A stretch of DNA of 64,000 nt from Mucilaginibacter sabulilitoris (GTDB lineage: Bacteria; Bacteroidota; Bacteroidia; Sphingobacteriales; Sphingobacteriaceae): the NCBI RefSeq assembly GCF_034262375.1, contig NZ_CP139558.1:5146001-5210000 (forward strand), in the 5' to 3' direction. Made by a program: the position numbers and the translations under genes. Positions within the stretch are counted from its first letter, which is position 1, and every line of letters starts with the position of its first letter. This document shows, piece after piece, positions 1 through 9,064 of the stretch. The notes below the pieces were generated by a model that did not search any database, was not told the origin of the DNA, and worked only from the letters and a program-made list of their open reading frames with translations.

Positions 1-291
1 TCGCCTGAGGAAACCCTGTTTTCCAAATACAGCGATTGTGATGACAGGGCAGCTTTGTTCTTTTATCTGGTAAAAGAAATTTACAATTTACCTATGATAG
101 CCTTATTATATCCTACTCATATTGGCATGGCTGTCCAATTTGATAAACCTGTTGGCAATACCATTATTTACAAAGGCAAAACGTATTCTTATTGTGAACC
201 AACCCCACAACAAAAGGACCTGCAAATCGGGCAGATTTCTGCTAAACTGAAAAAAATACCCTACCAGGTTGTTTATCAGTATAATCCTTAA
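1..291 (+). CDS. Transglutaminase-like protein, C-terminal fragment
   Basis: The frame is open from the first base and ends at a TAA at 289-291, so this is the last 96 residues of a gene that begins before the window. A Cys in the motif DCDDR (codon at 37-39), a His in YPTH (118-120) and an acidic residue in CEPTP (196-198) occur in the order of a transglutaminase-type Cys-His-Asp/Glu triad. Similar C-terminal segments occur in large Bacteroidota proteins of unknown role. A TTG at 55 could be read as a start, but the coding frame clearly continues upstream of it. Catalytic activity is inferred from motif order only. Confidence 0.6.
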   Translation, partial: SPEETLFSKYSDCDDRAALFFYLVKEIYNLPMIALLYPTHIGMAVQFDKPVGNTIIYKGKTYSYCEPTPQQKDLQIGQISAKLKKIPYQVVYQYNP

Positions 292-315
292 AAATACGAC
301 AATGTTAAAGAATTG

Positions 316-636
316 TTATGAAGCCTTACTCATGGTTGCAATAAGCAAATCAAGCTCTTGTGTATAAATATTCCAGCTATTCCAGTTAACGTTATACAAA
401 GATCTTTTACCGTCAATAGCAACGGTGATCAATTCTGAATCCAACAATTCTTTTAAATGATGGGAAACCGTGGGCTGGGCTAAAGGTAAAACACCTACAA
501 TTTCACCACAGGTAAAGTGTTTGTTTTGCGCCAAAATACGGAGTATAGCTATCCTGGCAGGATGCGAAAGTGCTTTTGCAACTGCTGATATATGTTGATC
601 TGTTGATGCGAATTCCCGCTTTTTGTGATTAGCCAT
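316..636 (-). CDS. ArsR/SmtB-family winged-helix repressor
   Basis: A 106-residue DNA-binding protein. Residues 13-95 form the ArsR winged helix: a first helix with ALSHPARIAILRIL, a recognition helix with QPTVSHHLKEL, and a wing around DGKRSLYNVN. The ArsR hallmark ELxxxxxxxQPTVSHHL is altered here to GEIVGVLPLAQPTVSHHL, and a single Cys (FTCGE) precedes the recognition helix. A typical two-Cys metal site is not obvious, so the effector is unknown. It is divergent from the TonB receptor gene at 836 and shares a 199-bp intergenic region with it. A 10-bp inverted repeat there (739-777) is a candidate operator. Confidence 0.85.
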   Translation of the reverse strand: MANHKKREFASTDQHISAVAKALSHPARIAILRILAQNKHFTCGEIVGVLPLAQPTVSHHLKELLDSELITVAIDGKRSLYNVNWNSWNIYTQELDLLIATMSKAS

Positions 637-738
637 ACTCAGATAATTGGCAAAGATAGAAGCTATAAGCTATCAGTGTCTGAGTTGCAAATTTTCTTCA
701 TAAAATCTTCATTTTTCTCAGAATAAGACCTTTAATTA

Positions 739-777
739 ATTATCAAATTTAACATCTAAGATATTCGATTTGATAAT
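739..777. promoter_or_regulatory. 10-bp inverted repeat, candidate operator
   Basis: ATTATCAAAT at 739-748 and its exact reverse complement ATTTGATAAT at 768-777 are separated by 19 bp. They lie between the divergent ArsR gene and the TonB receptor gene. This is the strongest inverted repeat in that gap and is a plausible site for the ArsR protein or for the two-domain regulator at 5193. Function is inferred from position only. Confidence 0.4.
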
Positions 778-835
778 CTTCTATTAACATAGAATTAATG
801 ACGTCGGGATAATTTTGCCTCATCATTAAATTATT

Positions 836-3607
836 ATGTTGAAAATAAAACATTTACTCTTTTTAGCTTTTCCTGTCCTTTTAATTAATTCAAAGCTCTT
901 TGCACAAAGCGGCGGAAAAATTGCGGGCAAGATAATTGACCAGAAAACAAGCGAAACCCTAATCGGTGCAACGGTTGGCTTACAGGGTTCAACCAAAGGC
1001 GCGGCTACTAATGTTGACGGAAGATATGTACTTACCGATCTTCAACCGGGTACATATGTAGTTGTTGTAAAATACATTGGATACCAAACCAAATCAATCT
1101 CAGATATTGTGGTTAAAGCAGGCGCGGTGACCAATCTCGACATAGTAATGTCAGAGGCAACTACAACAGCCCTAAAAGAGGTAGTGGTTAAAGCAACTTA
1201 TCGCCAGGCATCGGTGGCATCATTATATGCTATTCAAAAAAACAGTGTCGTTATATCTGATGGTATTTCTTCCGAACTAATCAAAAAATCACCTGACAGA
1301 AGCACAAGTGATGTTTTAAAAAGGGTAAGCGGTACTACCATTCAGGATAATAAATTCGTGGTGGTACGTGGTCTTAGCGATCGTTATAATACTGCATCGC
1401 TCGATGGTACTCCCCTGCCCAGTACCGAGCCTAACCGTAAAGCATTTTCATTTGATATTGTTCCAGCCAACCTGATCGAAAATATCATCATCAGTAAAAC
1501 AGCAACGCCAGATCTCTCTGCCGATTTTGCGGGAGGTAATATCCAAATATTAACTAAAGATATACCCGATCAGAACTTCATTAACCTGGGAGCCGGTTAT
1601 AGTTATAATTCACAAAGCACATTCAAAAATTTTCAAAGTGGCTACCGCAATACGAGCGATTACTTTGGCTTTGACGGTGGCGCCAGAACACTGGTTGATA
1701 ACTTTCCTACTACTGCTCAGATCATTGGCCCACCAAGATTAACGCCAAAACAAAATCTGCAGTCAATACAATCCCTAAACAACGATTTTACTGTATATAA
1801 TAAAAATGCGTTTTTAGGTCAAAGCTATCAGTTTACCCTTGGTAACGTACAGGAAATAGGCAAAAACAAAAATCGTTTCGGTACTACAATCGCATTAACC
1901 TATCGTAATGCCGAAACCACCATTCCTGATCTGGTAAGGCAATATAACAACTTTAACTTCAAGGAAAACCAATACAAGTTTTCAACCAATATTGGAGCCC
2001 TTGCAAACTTTGCTTATAGTTTTGGTAATAATAAAATAACCTTTAAAAACCTCTATAATCGCGTTTTTGACGACATCTTTACCTTCCGCACAGGCTCAAA
2101 CAACTCCAACGGCAGTTATGACAGCAGGTTTTATGCTTATGATCTTACCCAAAAATCACTTTTAAAATCAACTATTGATGGCGATCATAAAATAGGCGCA
2201 GGCAATGCAAAGTTAGACTGGAGCCTGGGTTACAGTAATATCAAAAACGATCAGCCAGATCAGCGCAAAGTAAACTATCTGCAATCAGGTCCTAATGAGC
2301 CTTTTGTAGCCAGCATAACCAATTTAGGTAAGGAAAATGCCCGTTTCTTTTCAAAACTGAATGAAAATATATATTCAGGTAAGGTAGACTTTAAGTTGCC
2401 TGTAAAGATGTTTGGTCAAACAAGCAACTTTAAAGCGGGAATTTCTTCTCAGTACCGTAAACGTGATTTTAACGCCCGTTTCCTGGGGATAATACTTAAA
2501 GATGGTACCAGCGACATCAGGTTAAGGCCTATTGAAACACTTTTTGGGCCAAACGCAGTCAACTCAGGTGCATTTGAACTTGATGAAATTTCTGCCCCGA
2601 ATGACAACTACAATGCGCATAGCTATACCAACGCGGGTTATATAATGCTTGATAATAAAATAAGCGAAAAGTTCCGCGCGGTTTATGGGGTACGCGTTGA
2701 AAGGTTTGATCTGAAATTAAACACACTCGATCCTGATCAACAGCAACCGAGGGCCGAATTAAACAATACCGATTTCCTTCCTTCGGTTAACCTTACTTAT
2801 AGTTTAACGGCCAAAGCAAACCTGCGCGCATCCTACTACCGTACGGTTGCAAGGCCTGAGTTTAGGGAACTTGCTCCTTTTAGTTACTATGACTATGAGT
2901 TGCTTGCTACCCAAATTGGTAACCCACTTTTAAAACGTACCATGATTGACAATGCAGATCTTCGTTATGAATTTTATCCGTCTGCCGGTCAAATATTCTC
3001 GGTATCTGCTTTTTACAAAAAGTTTGCTAACGCCATTGAGCCCAGCATTGATGATGTAAACTCATCAACCACCATATCTTACTTCAACTCAAAATCGGCT
3101 TACGTTTATGGCGCCGAATTAGAAGCACGTAAGTCACTTGATTTTATAAACGATGCAGGTTTCTTTAAAAACAGCACCATTTATGCAAACCTCGCTTTAA
3201 CTAAATCAAAGATCCAAAACGATGATAATCCTCAGTTACTTGAACACGACAGACCGCTAGTTGGCCAGTCGCCTTATGTAATAAACGCAGGGTTTCAACA
3301 TAACGCATTTGATAATAAACTGTCGGTAAATATTTTATATAACCGTTTAGGCAAAAGGATCTTCTATGCCGGAGGGGTAAATTTCCCAAGCGTTTATGAA
3401 GCACCTCGCGACGTTCTGGACTTTCAATTAGGGTATAAGGTACTTAAAGGCAAAGGTGAAATTAAAGTTAACGGTACTGATCTGCTAAACCAGAACGACA
3501 CTTTTTATTATGACAAAGATAAAAACCCAGCCGGAGGTACAGGTAATACCTTTAAAAGGTTTACCCCGGGTTCAGCCTATTCACTAACCTTTAACTACAA
3601 TTTTTAA
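836..3607 (+). CDS. TonB-dependent outer-membrane receptor
   Basis: A 923-residue outer-membrane receptor. It has a Sec signal peptide (about 1-24, ending LFAQ), a carboxypeptidase-regulatory-like beta-sandwich (about 27-112, with GKIIDQKTSETLIGA and a YIGYQ segment), a plug domain (about 130-245, with VVVRGLSDRYN and GGNIQILTKD) and a beta-barrel ending in an aromatic residue (YNF). It lacks the SusC signatures of the receptor at 60269 and has no SusD partner. Instead a lipoprotein follows 65 bp downstream on the same strand, suggesting a receptor/surface-lipoprotein pair. The substrate cannot be read from sequence. The start is the ATG at 836, directly before the signal peptide. Confidence 0.9.
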   Translation: MLKIKHLLFLAFPVLLINSKLFAQSGGKIAGKIIDQKTSETLIGATVGLQGSTKGAATNVDGRYVLTDLQPGTYVVVVKYIGYQTKSISDIVVKAGAVTNLDIVMSEATTTALKEVVVKATYRQASVASLYAIQKNSVVISDGISSELIKKSPDRSTSDVLKRVSGTTIQDNKFVVVRGLSDRYNTASLDGTPLPSTEPNRKAFSFDIVPANLIENIIISKTATPDLSADFAGGNIQILTKDIPDQNFINLGAGYSYNSQSTFKNFQSGYRNTSDYFGFDGGARTLVDNFPTTAQIIGPPRLTPKQNLQSIQSLNNDFTVYNKNAFLGQSYQFTLGNVQEIGKNKNRFGTTIALTYRNAETTIPDLVRQYNNFNFKENQYKFSTNIGALANFAYSFGNNKITFKNLYNRVFDDIFTFRTGSNNSNGSYDSRFYAYDLTQKSLLKSTIDGDHKIGAGNAKLDWSLGYSNIKNDQPDQRKVNYLQSGPNEPFVASITNLGKENARFFSKLNENIYSGKVDFKLPVKMFGQTSNFKAGISSQYRKRDFNARFLGIILKDGTSDIRLRPIETLFGPNAVNSGAFELDEISAPNDNYNAHSYTNAGYIMLDNKISEKFRAVYGVRVERFDLKLNTLDPDQQQPRAELNNTDFLPSVNLTYSLTAKANLRASYYRTVARPEFRELAPFSYYDYELLATQIGNPLLKRTMIDNADLRYEFYPSAGQIFSVSAFYKKFANAIEPSIDDVNSSTTISYFNSKSAYVYGAELEARKSLDFINDAGFFKNSTIYANLALTKSKIQNDDNPQLLEHDRPLVGQSPYVINAGFQHNAFDNKLSVNILYNRLGKRIFYAGGVNFPSVYEAPRDVLDFQLGYKVLKGKGEIKVNGTDLLNQNDTFYYDKDKNPAGGTGNTFKRFTPGSAYSLTFNYNF

Positions 3608-3672
3608 TACAAGCAAAAAAATCTCACAACTAAATTAACAATACAGATTTAATCGAACCCAAAAAGAAAATC

Positions 3673-5109
3673 ATGAAAAAACAAGGATTATTTTTAGCGC
3701 TTATTGTAGCTCTTTTTTCAGCTGCGTGTAGCAAAAAATCGGCAACAATTGACCCACCTGTTGACGACACTACCAAAACACCTGTAAGCAATGTAATTAC
3801 TGTAACAGGCGATATTTCAACTGCAACTACCTGGAAAGCAGACAAAATTTATTTGATCAAAGGATTTGTGTATGTAACTGGCGGTGCTACCTTGACTATT
3901 GAACCCGGTACACTGATCAAAGGTGATAAAGCAACCAAAGGTACCCTTACTATTACACGCGGTGCAAAAATCATGGCTGCAGGTACTGCTGATAAACCTA
4001 TTGTATTTACTTCAGCATTCGAGTCTGGTGCAAGATCAAACGGCGACTGGGGTGGTATTATCCTGTTAGGAAAAGCACCTGTTAACCAAGGCGAAAACGT
4101 GGGTATTGAAGGCGGTTTGGATCCTAAGGGCGACCCTGCCAAATATATCCAGTATGGCGGTACCGATGCTAATGACAACTCTGGTACTTTAAAATATGTG
4201 CGTATTGAGTATGCAGGTATCCCTTTTTCACCTGATAACGAAATTAACGGTCTTACCATGGGTGGTGTTGGTAAAGGCACAACTATTGACTATGTGCAAG
4301 TTTACCGCTCGGGTGATGATGCTTTTGAGTGGTTTGGTGGTACCGTACAGTGTAAACACCTTATTGCCATGGGCAGCTTAGACGATGACTTTGATACCGA
4401 CTTTGGTTTTTCTGGTAAAGTTCAATTCGGTATTAGCCAACGCTTTAAAACCATTGCTGATATTTCCGGCTCAAACAGCTTTGAGTCTGACAATGATGCA
4501 AACGGTGCTAATAAAACGCCGCAAACATCAGCTATCTTTTCAAACATGACCTTGTTAGGTCCGGTAACAAAAGTTGGCGAAAGTAACGTTAATGCCAACT
4601 ATCAGCATGGGGCTCAAATCCGTCGTAACTCGGCTTTAAGCATCTTTAACTCTGTGTTTTCTGGTTATGTAGATGGTGTTTACATTGATGATTCAAAAGT
4701 AGAAACTGCAGGTGCTACCTCAACCAACTATACCGCTGGTCGTTTAGTTTTCAAAAACAATATCATTTTAGGAACTAAAAACAACGAAGTTAAAGGCGAA
4801 AACAAAGCGTTATTTGAAACTACATTAAGAGCTGAAAACGTTTTCAACGCAGCTTTATTTGCTGATGCTGTCGTAACTGATCCGTTCAAATTCTCATCTG
4901 ATTTTGCTAATGCAGGTACACCTAACTTTACAGTTAAAGCAGGTTCAATTGCTGCTACAGGCGCTGCATTTACTGATGCAAAGCTAACCGATGCTTTCTT
5001 TGATAAAGTTGCTTACAAAGGCGCTTTTGGGACTGAAGACTGGACAGCTGGCTGGGCTAATTTTGATCCTCAGAAAATGGCTTATACTACTCCTGGAGCA
5101 GTAAAATAA
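3673..5109 (+). CDS. Secreted lipoprotein with beta-helix-like repeats, partner of TonB receptor
   Basis: A 478-residue protein with a lipoprotein signal peptide (lipobox Cys at residue 19, SAAC-SKK) followed by a low-complexity Asp/Thr/Pro linker. The body is rich in GG/GTLxI turns such as GGATLTIEPGTLIKG, a pattern seen in right-handed beta-helix folds. Relatives in Bacteroidota are often annotated with uninformative names. It lies 65 bp after the TonB receptor and is followed by a strong terminator, so the two are probably one transcript. A surface ligand-binding role is inferred from this pairing, and no catalytic motif was recognised. Confidence 0.75.
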   Translation: MKKQGLFLALIVALFSAACSKKSATIDPPVDDTTKTPVSNVITVTGDISTATTWKADKIYLIKGFVYVTGGATLTIEPGTLIKGDKATKGTLTITRGAKIMAAGTADKPIVFTSAFESGARSNGDWGGIILLGKAPVNQGENVGIEGGLDPKGDPAKYIQYGGTDANDNSGTLKYVRIEYAGIPFSPDNEINGLTMGGVGKGTTIDYVQVYRSGDDAFEWFGGTVQCKHLIAMGSLDDDFDTDFGFSGKVQFGISQRFKTIADISGSNSFESDNDANGANKTPQTSAIFSNMTLLGPVTKVGESNVNANYQHGAQIRRNSALSIFNSVFSGYVDGVYIDDSKVETAGATSTNYTAGRLVFKNNIILGTKNNEVKGENKALFETTLRAENVFNAALFADAVVTDPFKFSSDFANAGTPNFTVKAGSIAATGAAFTDAKLTDAFFDKVAYKGAFGTEDWTAGWANFDPQKMAYTTPGAVK

Positions 5110-5125
5110 TATTTAAGAACATTTA

Positions 5126-5164
5126 AAAGGCTGCCTCATTCAATTTGAGGTAGCCTTTTTTTAT
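5126..5164 (+). terminator. Rho-independent terminator after lipoprotein gene
   Basis: AAAGGCTGCCTCA pairs with TGAGGTAGCCTTT (one G-U) around a 7-nt loop and is followed by a T-run. It ends the receptor/lipoprotein transcript 17 bp after the stop codon. Confidence 0.9.
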
Positions 5165-5192
5165 ATAAATAATTGAAACGCATAAAGAACAT

Positions 5193-5861
5193 ATGAAATT
5201 AACGAACCTTAATTTCAACGATAATGAATTATCACAATTTGCCAGGGCACTGGCATTACCGGTAAGGGTTTTTATTGTTAGAACAATTATTGAAAATGGG
5301 TTCTCAGTAAACCGCGGAGCACTGCATACAGCAAATTTCAATGCAGAAACCATCAATAAACATGTTTCAGAATTAAGGTCTTTAGGTTTAATTAAAGCCA
5401 ACGGCGCAAAGGGTAATATCACTTATAGTATAGAACAAAACTGGTTCAAACAAATGTCGGTCAGGTTTTCTGTACTGTTCGAAAGCATTAATGGCCTTAA
5501 CCCTGATTCTGCAAACATTAATAATATAGCAGATACGCCTGCTTTATTGTCCGAAAATGGGCAAGAAGATGCCTTACCAAACTTTGGTGCGTTTATTAAA
5601 AAACACCGCACCGACCTCAATATTTCGCAGGAAGATCTGGCCAAAAAAATCAAGATTGACCGTGCCCAGCTAAGCCGTATAGAAAGTGGTAAAAGCAGCT
5701 TAAATGCTGATAAGCTAAAAGCACTCTCCGGAGCTTTGTATTTAGATTTCGATGCCGTATCTAAAGAATATTACGGCTATCGTGTTGCCGAACTCATAGC
5801 TGAAAGCGGCTATAATGAGGTGATACTAAATAGAGCTAAAGAAAAACTCGGCAAACTATAA
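5193..5861 (+). CDS. Two-domain regulator: winged helix plus Cro/C1-type HTH
   Basis: A 222-residue predicted cytoplasmic regulator with two DNA-binding domains. Residues 8-90 resemble an ArsR-like winged helix (ARALALPVRVFIVRTIIENG, then a helix with NAETINKHVSELRSLGLI and a wing ending NITYSIEQ). After a linker rich in Asn, Ala and Asp (about 100-132), residues 134-190 form an XRE helix-turn-helix (ISQEDLAKKIKIDRAQLSRIESG). It follows the receptor/lipoprotein pair in the same orientation but after a terminator, so it is probably transcribed separately. The fusion is unusual. A regulatory link to the upstream pair is inferred from proximity. Confidence 0.75.
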   Translation: MKLTNLNFNDNELSQFARALALPVRVFIVRTIIENGFSVNRGALHTANFNAETINKHVSELRSLGLIKANGAKGNITYSIEQNWFKQMSVRFSVLFESINGLNPDSANINNIADTPALLSENGQEDALPNFGAFIKKHRTDLNISQEDLAKKIKIDRAQLSRIESGKSSLNADKLKALSGALYLDFDAVSKEYYGYRVAELIAESGYNEVILNRAKEKLGKL

Positions 5862-5959
5862 TAAATCACTCCCGGAGATAATCTTCATTGGAGTAAACAA
5901 GCATTTATTACTCCGCACCTCAATGAAAAACTATATTTTTACCGTCCGATCTTCCGGAT

Positions 5960-7570
5960 ATGAAAAAAACAGGTTTTCTCTTTCTTTTTTTGTGGCTGTC
6001 ATTTGCAGCAAATGCTCAATCCCCTGCTATTATCCCGCAACCCGCGGAGCTTAAAGTAATAAATCCTCAAAACACATTTATTATTGATAGCCATACCATT
6101 ATTTATATTTCAGGCACTGAGTTATTAAACGCTACCAACTTTTTAAATAACTACCTGCAAAAACATTACGGTTTTATGTTAGCCGTAACACAAAACAAAA
6201 AGGAAGTTGGGGATAAAGCAATCTTACTACTATCAGATTCAGTTGCCGGCAGATCATTAAAGGGCTATCAGCTGTTAACAAAAAGCAGATCGCTTACCAT
6301 TAATGCGCCTTCGGCAGAAAATATTTTTTATGGCATACAAACGCTCATACAGTTGTTGCCAACAGAAAAAATAAGCAAACAGCTGCCAATACCCGCCGTT
6401 GAAATTACCGACTACCCCCGTTTTGCCTATCGCGGCATGCACTTGGATGTAAGCCGTCACTTTTTTGATACAGCCTTTGTCAAAAAGTATATCGACTACC
6501 TGGCTATGCATAAAATGAATTATTTTCACTGGCATCTTACAGATGATCATGGCTGGCGTATCGAGATCAAAAAACATCCGGAGCTCACAACTGTCGGAGC
6601 ATGGCGCAATGGAACTATTATAGGTTTATATCCCGGTACAGGTAACGATGGCAAACGTTACGGGGGGTATTATACCCAGGACCAGATTAAGGATATTGTA
6701 CATTACGCAGCCGAACGATACATTACTATTATTCCCGAAATCGAAATGCCCGGCCATAGCATGGGCGTTTTGGCCGCCCATCCCGAATTAAGCACAACGC
6801 CCAATGAACCCAAACAGGTTGCCCAAACCTGGGGCATTTTTAATAAATTCAACAACGTACTCGTCCCTTCTGAAGCCACATTTACATTATTGGAAGATGT
6901 ACTGACAGAGGTGATTGCGCTTTTCCCCTCCCCTTACATACACGTTGGTGGTGACGAATGTTCCAAAATCTGGTGGAATCAATCGGCATTTTGCCGCGAC
7001 TTTGTTAAAGAGAAAGGACTGAAGGATATGAACGGACTACAAAGTTATTTTATGCACCGGATTGAAAAATTTGTGAACAGTAAGGGCAGAACCATCATTG
7101 GCTGGGATGAGATACTGGATGGCGGGGTAGCTCCCAATGCCACTGTAATGAGCTGGCGTGGCGAAACGGGTGGCATACAGGCGGCGAAACTTCACCATCG
7201 TGTAATTATGACTCCCGAAAAATACATGTATTTTAATCATGCCCAGTTTGAAAAGGAAGATTCGCTTACTGCTGCCAAATACGTGCCATTGCAAGACGTG
7301 TATCACTATGATCCCCTGCCCGCACAGTTAAGCCAGCAGGAAACCCAGTATATATGGGGAGCACAGGGTAACTTATGGAGCGAGTACGTTGCCAGCCCTG
7401 CAAAAGCAGAATATATGATTTTCCCGCGGCTGGATGCTTTAAGCGAGATCCTTTGGACACCTAAGCCTAAACAAAATTACAGCGACTTTCGTGAACGGTT
7501 AAAAACACAATTTAAACGCTATGACCTGATGCGTGTAAATTACAGCAAACGCTACCTGCAAACCGAATAA
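5960..7570 (+). CDS. Beta-N-acetylhexosaminidase, GH20
   Basis: A 536-residue secreted enzyme that removes terminal beta-linked GlcNAc/GalNAc from chito-oligosaccharides or glycoconjugates. A Sec signal peptide (1-19, ending ANAQ) is followed by a GH20b-type N-terminal domain (about 22-150) and a TIM barrel (about 155-500). The barrel holds RGMHLDVSRHFFD, HWHLTDDHGWRIEIKK and the catalytic Asp-Glu pair of HVGGDEC (D332-E333). In GH20 the Glu is the acid/base and the Asp orients the substrate acetamido group. The length is normal for the family. It is followed convergently by the nucleoside hydrolase 10 bp away and shows no dedicated transporter. Confidence 0.95.
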   Translation: MKKTGFLFLFLWLSFAANAQSPAIIPQPAELKVINPQNTFIIDSHTIIYISGTELLNATNFLNNYLQKHYGFMLAVTQNKKEVGDKAILLLSDSVAGRSLKGYQLLTKSRSLTINAPSAENIFYGIQTLIQLLPTEKISKQLPIPAVEITDYPRFAYRGMHLDVSRHFFDTAFVKKYIDYLAMHKMNYFHWHLTDDHGWRIEIKKHPELTTVGAWRNGTIIGLYPGTGNDGKRYGGYYTQDQIKDIVHYAAERYITIIPEIEMPGHSMGVLAAHPELSTTPNEPKQVAQTWGIFNKFNNVLVPSEATFTLLEDVLTEVIALFPSPYIHVGGDECSKIWWNQSAFCRDFVKEKGLKDMNGLQSYFMHRIEKFVNSKGRTIIGWDEILDGGVAPNATVMSWRGETGGIQAAKLHHRVIMTPEKYMYFNHAQFEKEDSLTAAKYVPLQDVYHYDPLPAQLSQQETQYIWGAQGNLWSEYVASPAKAEYMIFPRLDALSEILWTPKPKQNYSDFRERLKTQFKRYDLMRVNYSKRYLQTE

Positions 7571-7580
7571 TGGCCACAAC

Positions 7581-8573
7581 TTATTTCACAGGTTGGTGCA
7601 TCATTAAATTATTGATCAGGGTTTGTATTTCCTTTACCGGGCGTGCAAATACCAGGTAATTATGATTCCCTTTAGTGGCGTCCCATGTATTACTCCCATC
7701 GGCATTGATCCGAATACTTCCGCGCTGTAATTTAAAATAAGGGGCCGCGCCTTTTACTCCGGCCAAAACCGCTGTTTCGTCCCAACTCATACGGCCATCC
7801 GTGTCTTCTTTTGCCATGGGTATGGATATGCGAAAAACATCCTTAACCGGACTGTTTATAATGCTCTTGTTATGTATTAATGGCAACCCCGATTTTATCT
7901 TTGAACCAATCTCGAAACCACTGAATATCACCGGCCGGTTAAAATGACTGAAAACATATTTAGAAGCCGCCACCCGCTGATCAACATTAAACTCTTTGCC
8001 TGATGGAAATCTCCCGGCCATGGAAACCAGTTTAAGTACTTTTTTTTCTACCAGTGCCTGGCCTGTAAGGGGTGAAAACTTATCGGGCGGAGATTGTAGC
8101 AGTGTAGCGATATTAGTAAAAAACCCAACTGTAATAATGGTAACACTATGATCGGGTTGTTTGGCCAGAATTTTACGGTAAAGCGTTACAGCATCCGTAG
8201 CATCGATGTTTGACTTGATCTTATGCGGATATTTTGCGACTAATGTATCTGACCATTTTTGAAAATCTGCCTGATCCGAAGCGTCTTCACGCGGAACTCC
8301 GACAGGTATATCGGGTTTTTGAAAGTAAGTGTTCAGCACACTTAAAACTGCCGCCACCCGTGGGTAGCGCGTACTCGCCACAGTAGCCAGAATCCGAGCC
8401 TCGCCATGATCGGCAAAATAATGTAGTAGGGTAATGGCGCCGACATCGTCGTAATCAGGCCCCATGTCGGTATCAAAAATAACGGATACCTTCTTGCTAG
8501 CTTTACCGGATTGCGCGTAAACACTATAAGTACATAATGATATTACGATAACTAATACCAGTTTCTTTACCAT
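7581..8573 (-). CDS. Secreted nucleoside hydrolase-family protein
   Basis: A 330-residue protein with a Sec signal peptide (MVKKLVLVIVISL to YAQ) and the metal-binding N-terminal signature of inosine-uridine-preferring nucleoside hydrolases, here DTDMGPDYDDVGA. The family cleaves the N-glycosidic bond of ribonucleosides. Later segments TIITVGFFTNIATLL and the MSWDETAVLAGV block, with its late Asp, also fit. The frame opens further upstream at 8645, but the start at 8573 has AAGG nearby and places the signal peptide at the N-terminus, so it is preferred. A periplasmic location and nucleoside salvage are inferred. Confidence 0.85.
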   Translation of the reverse strand: MVKKLVLVIVISLCTYSVYAQSGKASKKVSVIFDTDMGPDYDDVGAITLLHYFADHGEARILATVASTRYPRVAAVLSVLNTYFQKPDIPVGVPREDASDQADFQKWSDTLVAKYPHKIKSNIDATDAVTLYRKILAKQPDHSVTIITVGFFTNIATLLQSPPDKFSPLTGQALVEKKVLKLVSMAGRFPSGKEFNVDQRVAASKYVFSHFNRPVIFSGFEIGSKIKSGLPLIHNKSIINSPVKDVFRISIPMAKEDTDGRMSWDETAVLAGVKGAAPYFKLQRGSIRINADGSNTWDATKGNHNYLVFARPVKEIQTLINNLMMHQPVK

Positions 8574-8764
8574 GATAACCTTAAGATTGAGTTTACTTTT
8601 TATGTTTATCACAATATAGCAATTGGAAATTAATACAGAAAGCACAATGCAAACTTAAAATGCCGGTGATTGATATTTTTCAACAATGCAAATTCGCTCT
8701 TGGCATAAAAGCTCCTAATAGGTATGTTTGCGCCCTGCTTAAAGCAGTATAATATTTTTAATAT

Positions 8765-9043
8765 ATGCCAACAGATCAAACCAGCTCACCTGTACAGGCC
8801 GACCTTGTCAGGATCGTTTCCAGATATATCCTGTTAGAAGAAAGTCGCAGAAATTTAAAAGGTAAATGCCCTTTCCACGCCGACCAGGCCACTTCACTAA
8901 TGGTATCTCCCGATAAAAACATTTTTCAATGCTTTGGCTGCGGCAGAGGCGGCGGGCCGATAGATTTTGTAATGGCCATAGAGAGCAAAACACGCGAAGA
9001 AGCTATCCAACTGATAACACAACACTCAAAGTTGGCAAAGTAA
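8765..9043 (+). CDS. Stand-alone CHC2 zinc-finger protein (DnaG N-terminal-like)
   Basis: A 92-residue protein that consists almost entirely of the zinc-binding domain found at the N-terminus of DnaG primase. It carries CPFH (C35, H38) and CFGCG (C56, C59), followed by GGGPIDFVMAIE, which matches the DnaG pattern. No TOPRIM primase catalytic domain follows, since the stop is at 9041-9043 and the next gene is on the other strand. Such free CHC2 proteins are usually tied to mobile elements or plasmid primases, but nothing mobile is adjacent here. DNA binding is inferred and the function is unknown. Confidence 0.8.
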   Translation: MPTDQTSSPVQADLVRIVSRYILLEESRRNLKGKCPFHADQATSLMVSPDKNIFQCFGCGRGGGPIDFVMAIESKTREEAIQLITQHSKLAK

Positions 9044-9064
9044 GGGTATACAGTTTTGCTGCTT

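Noticed and set aside
3849..4280. 143-codon minus-strand frame opposite the lipoprotein gene
   Set aside because: It is antisense to a well-supported lipoprotein gene and Pro/Ser-rich only because of that gene's codon composition.
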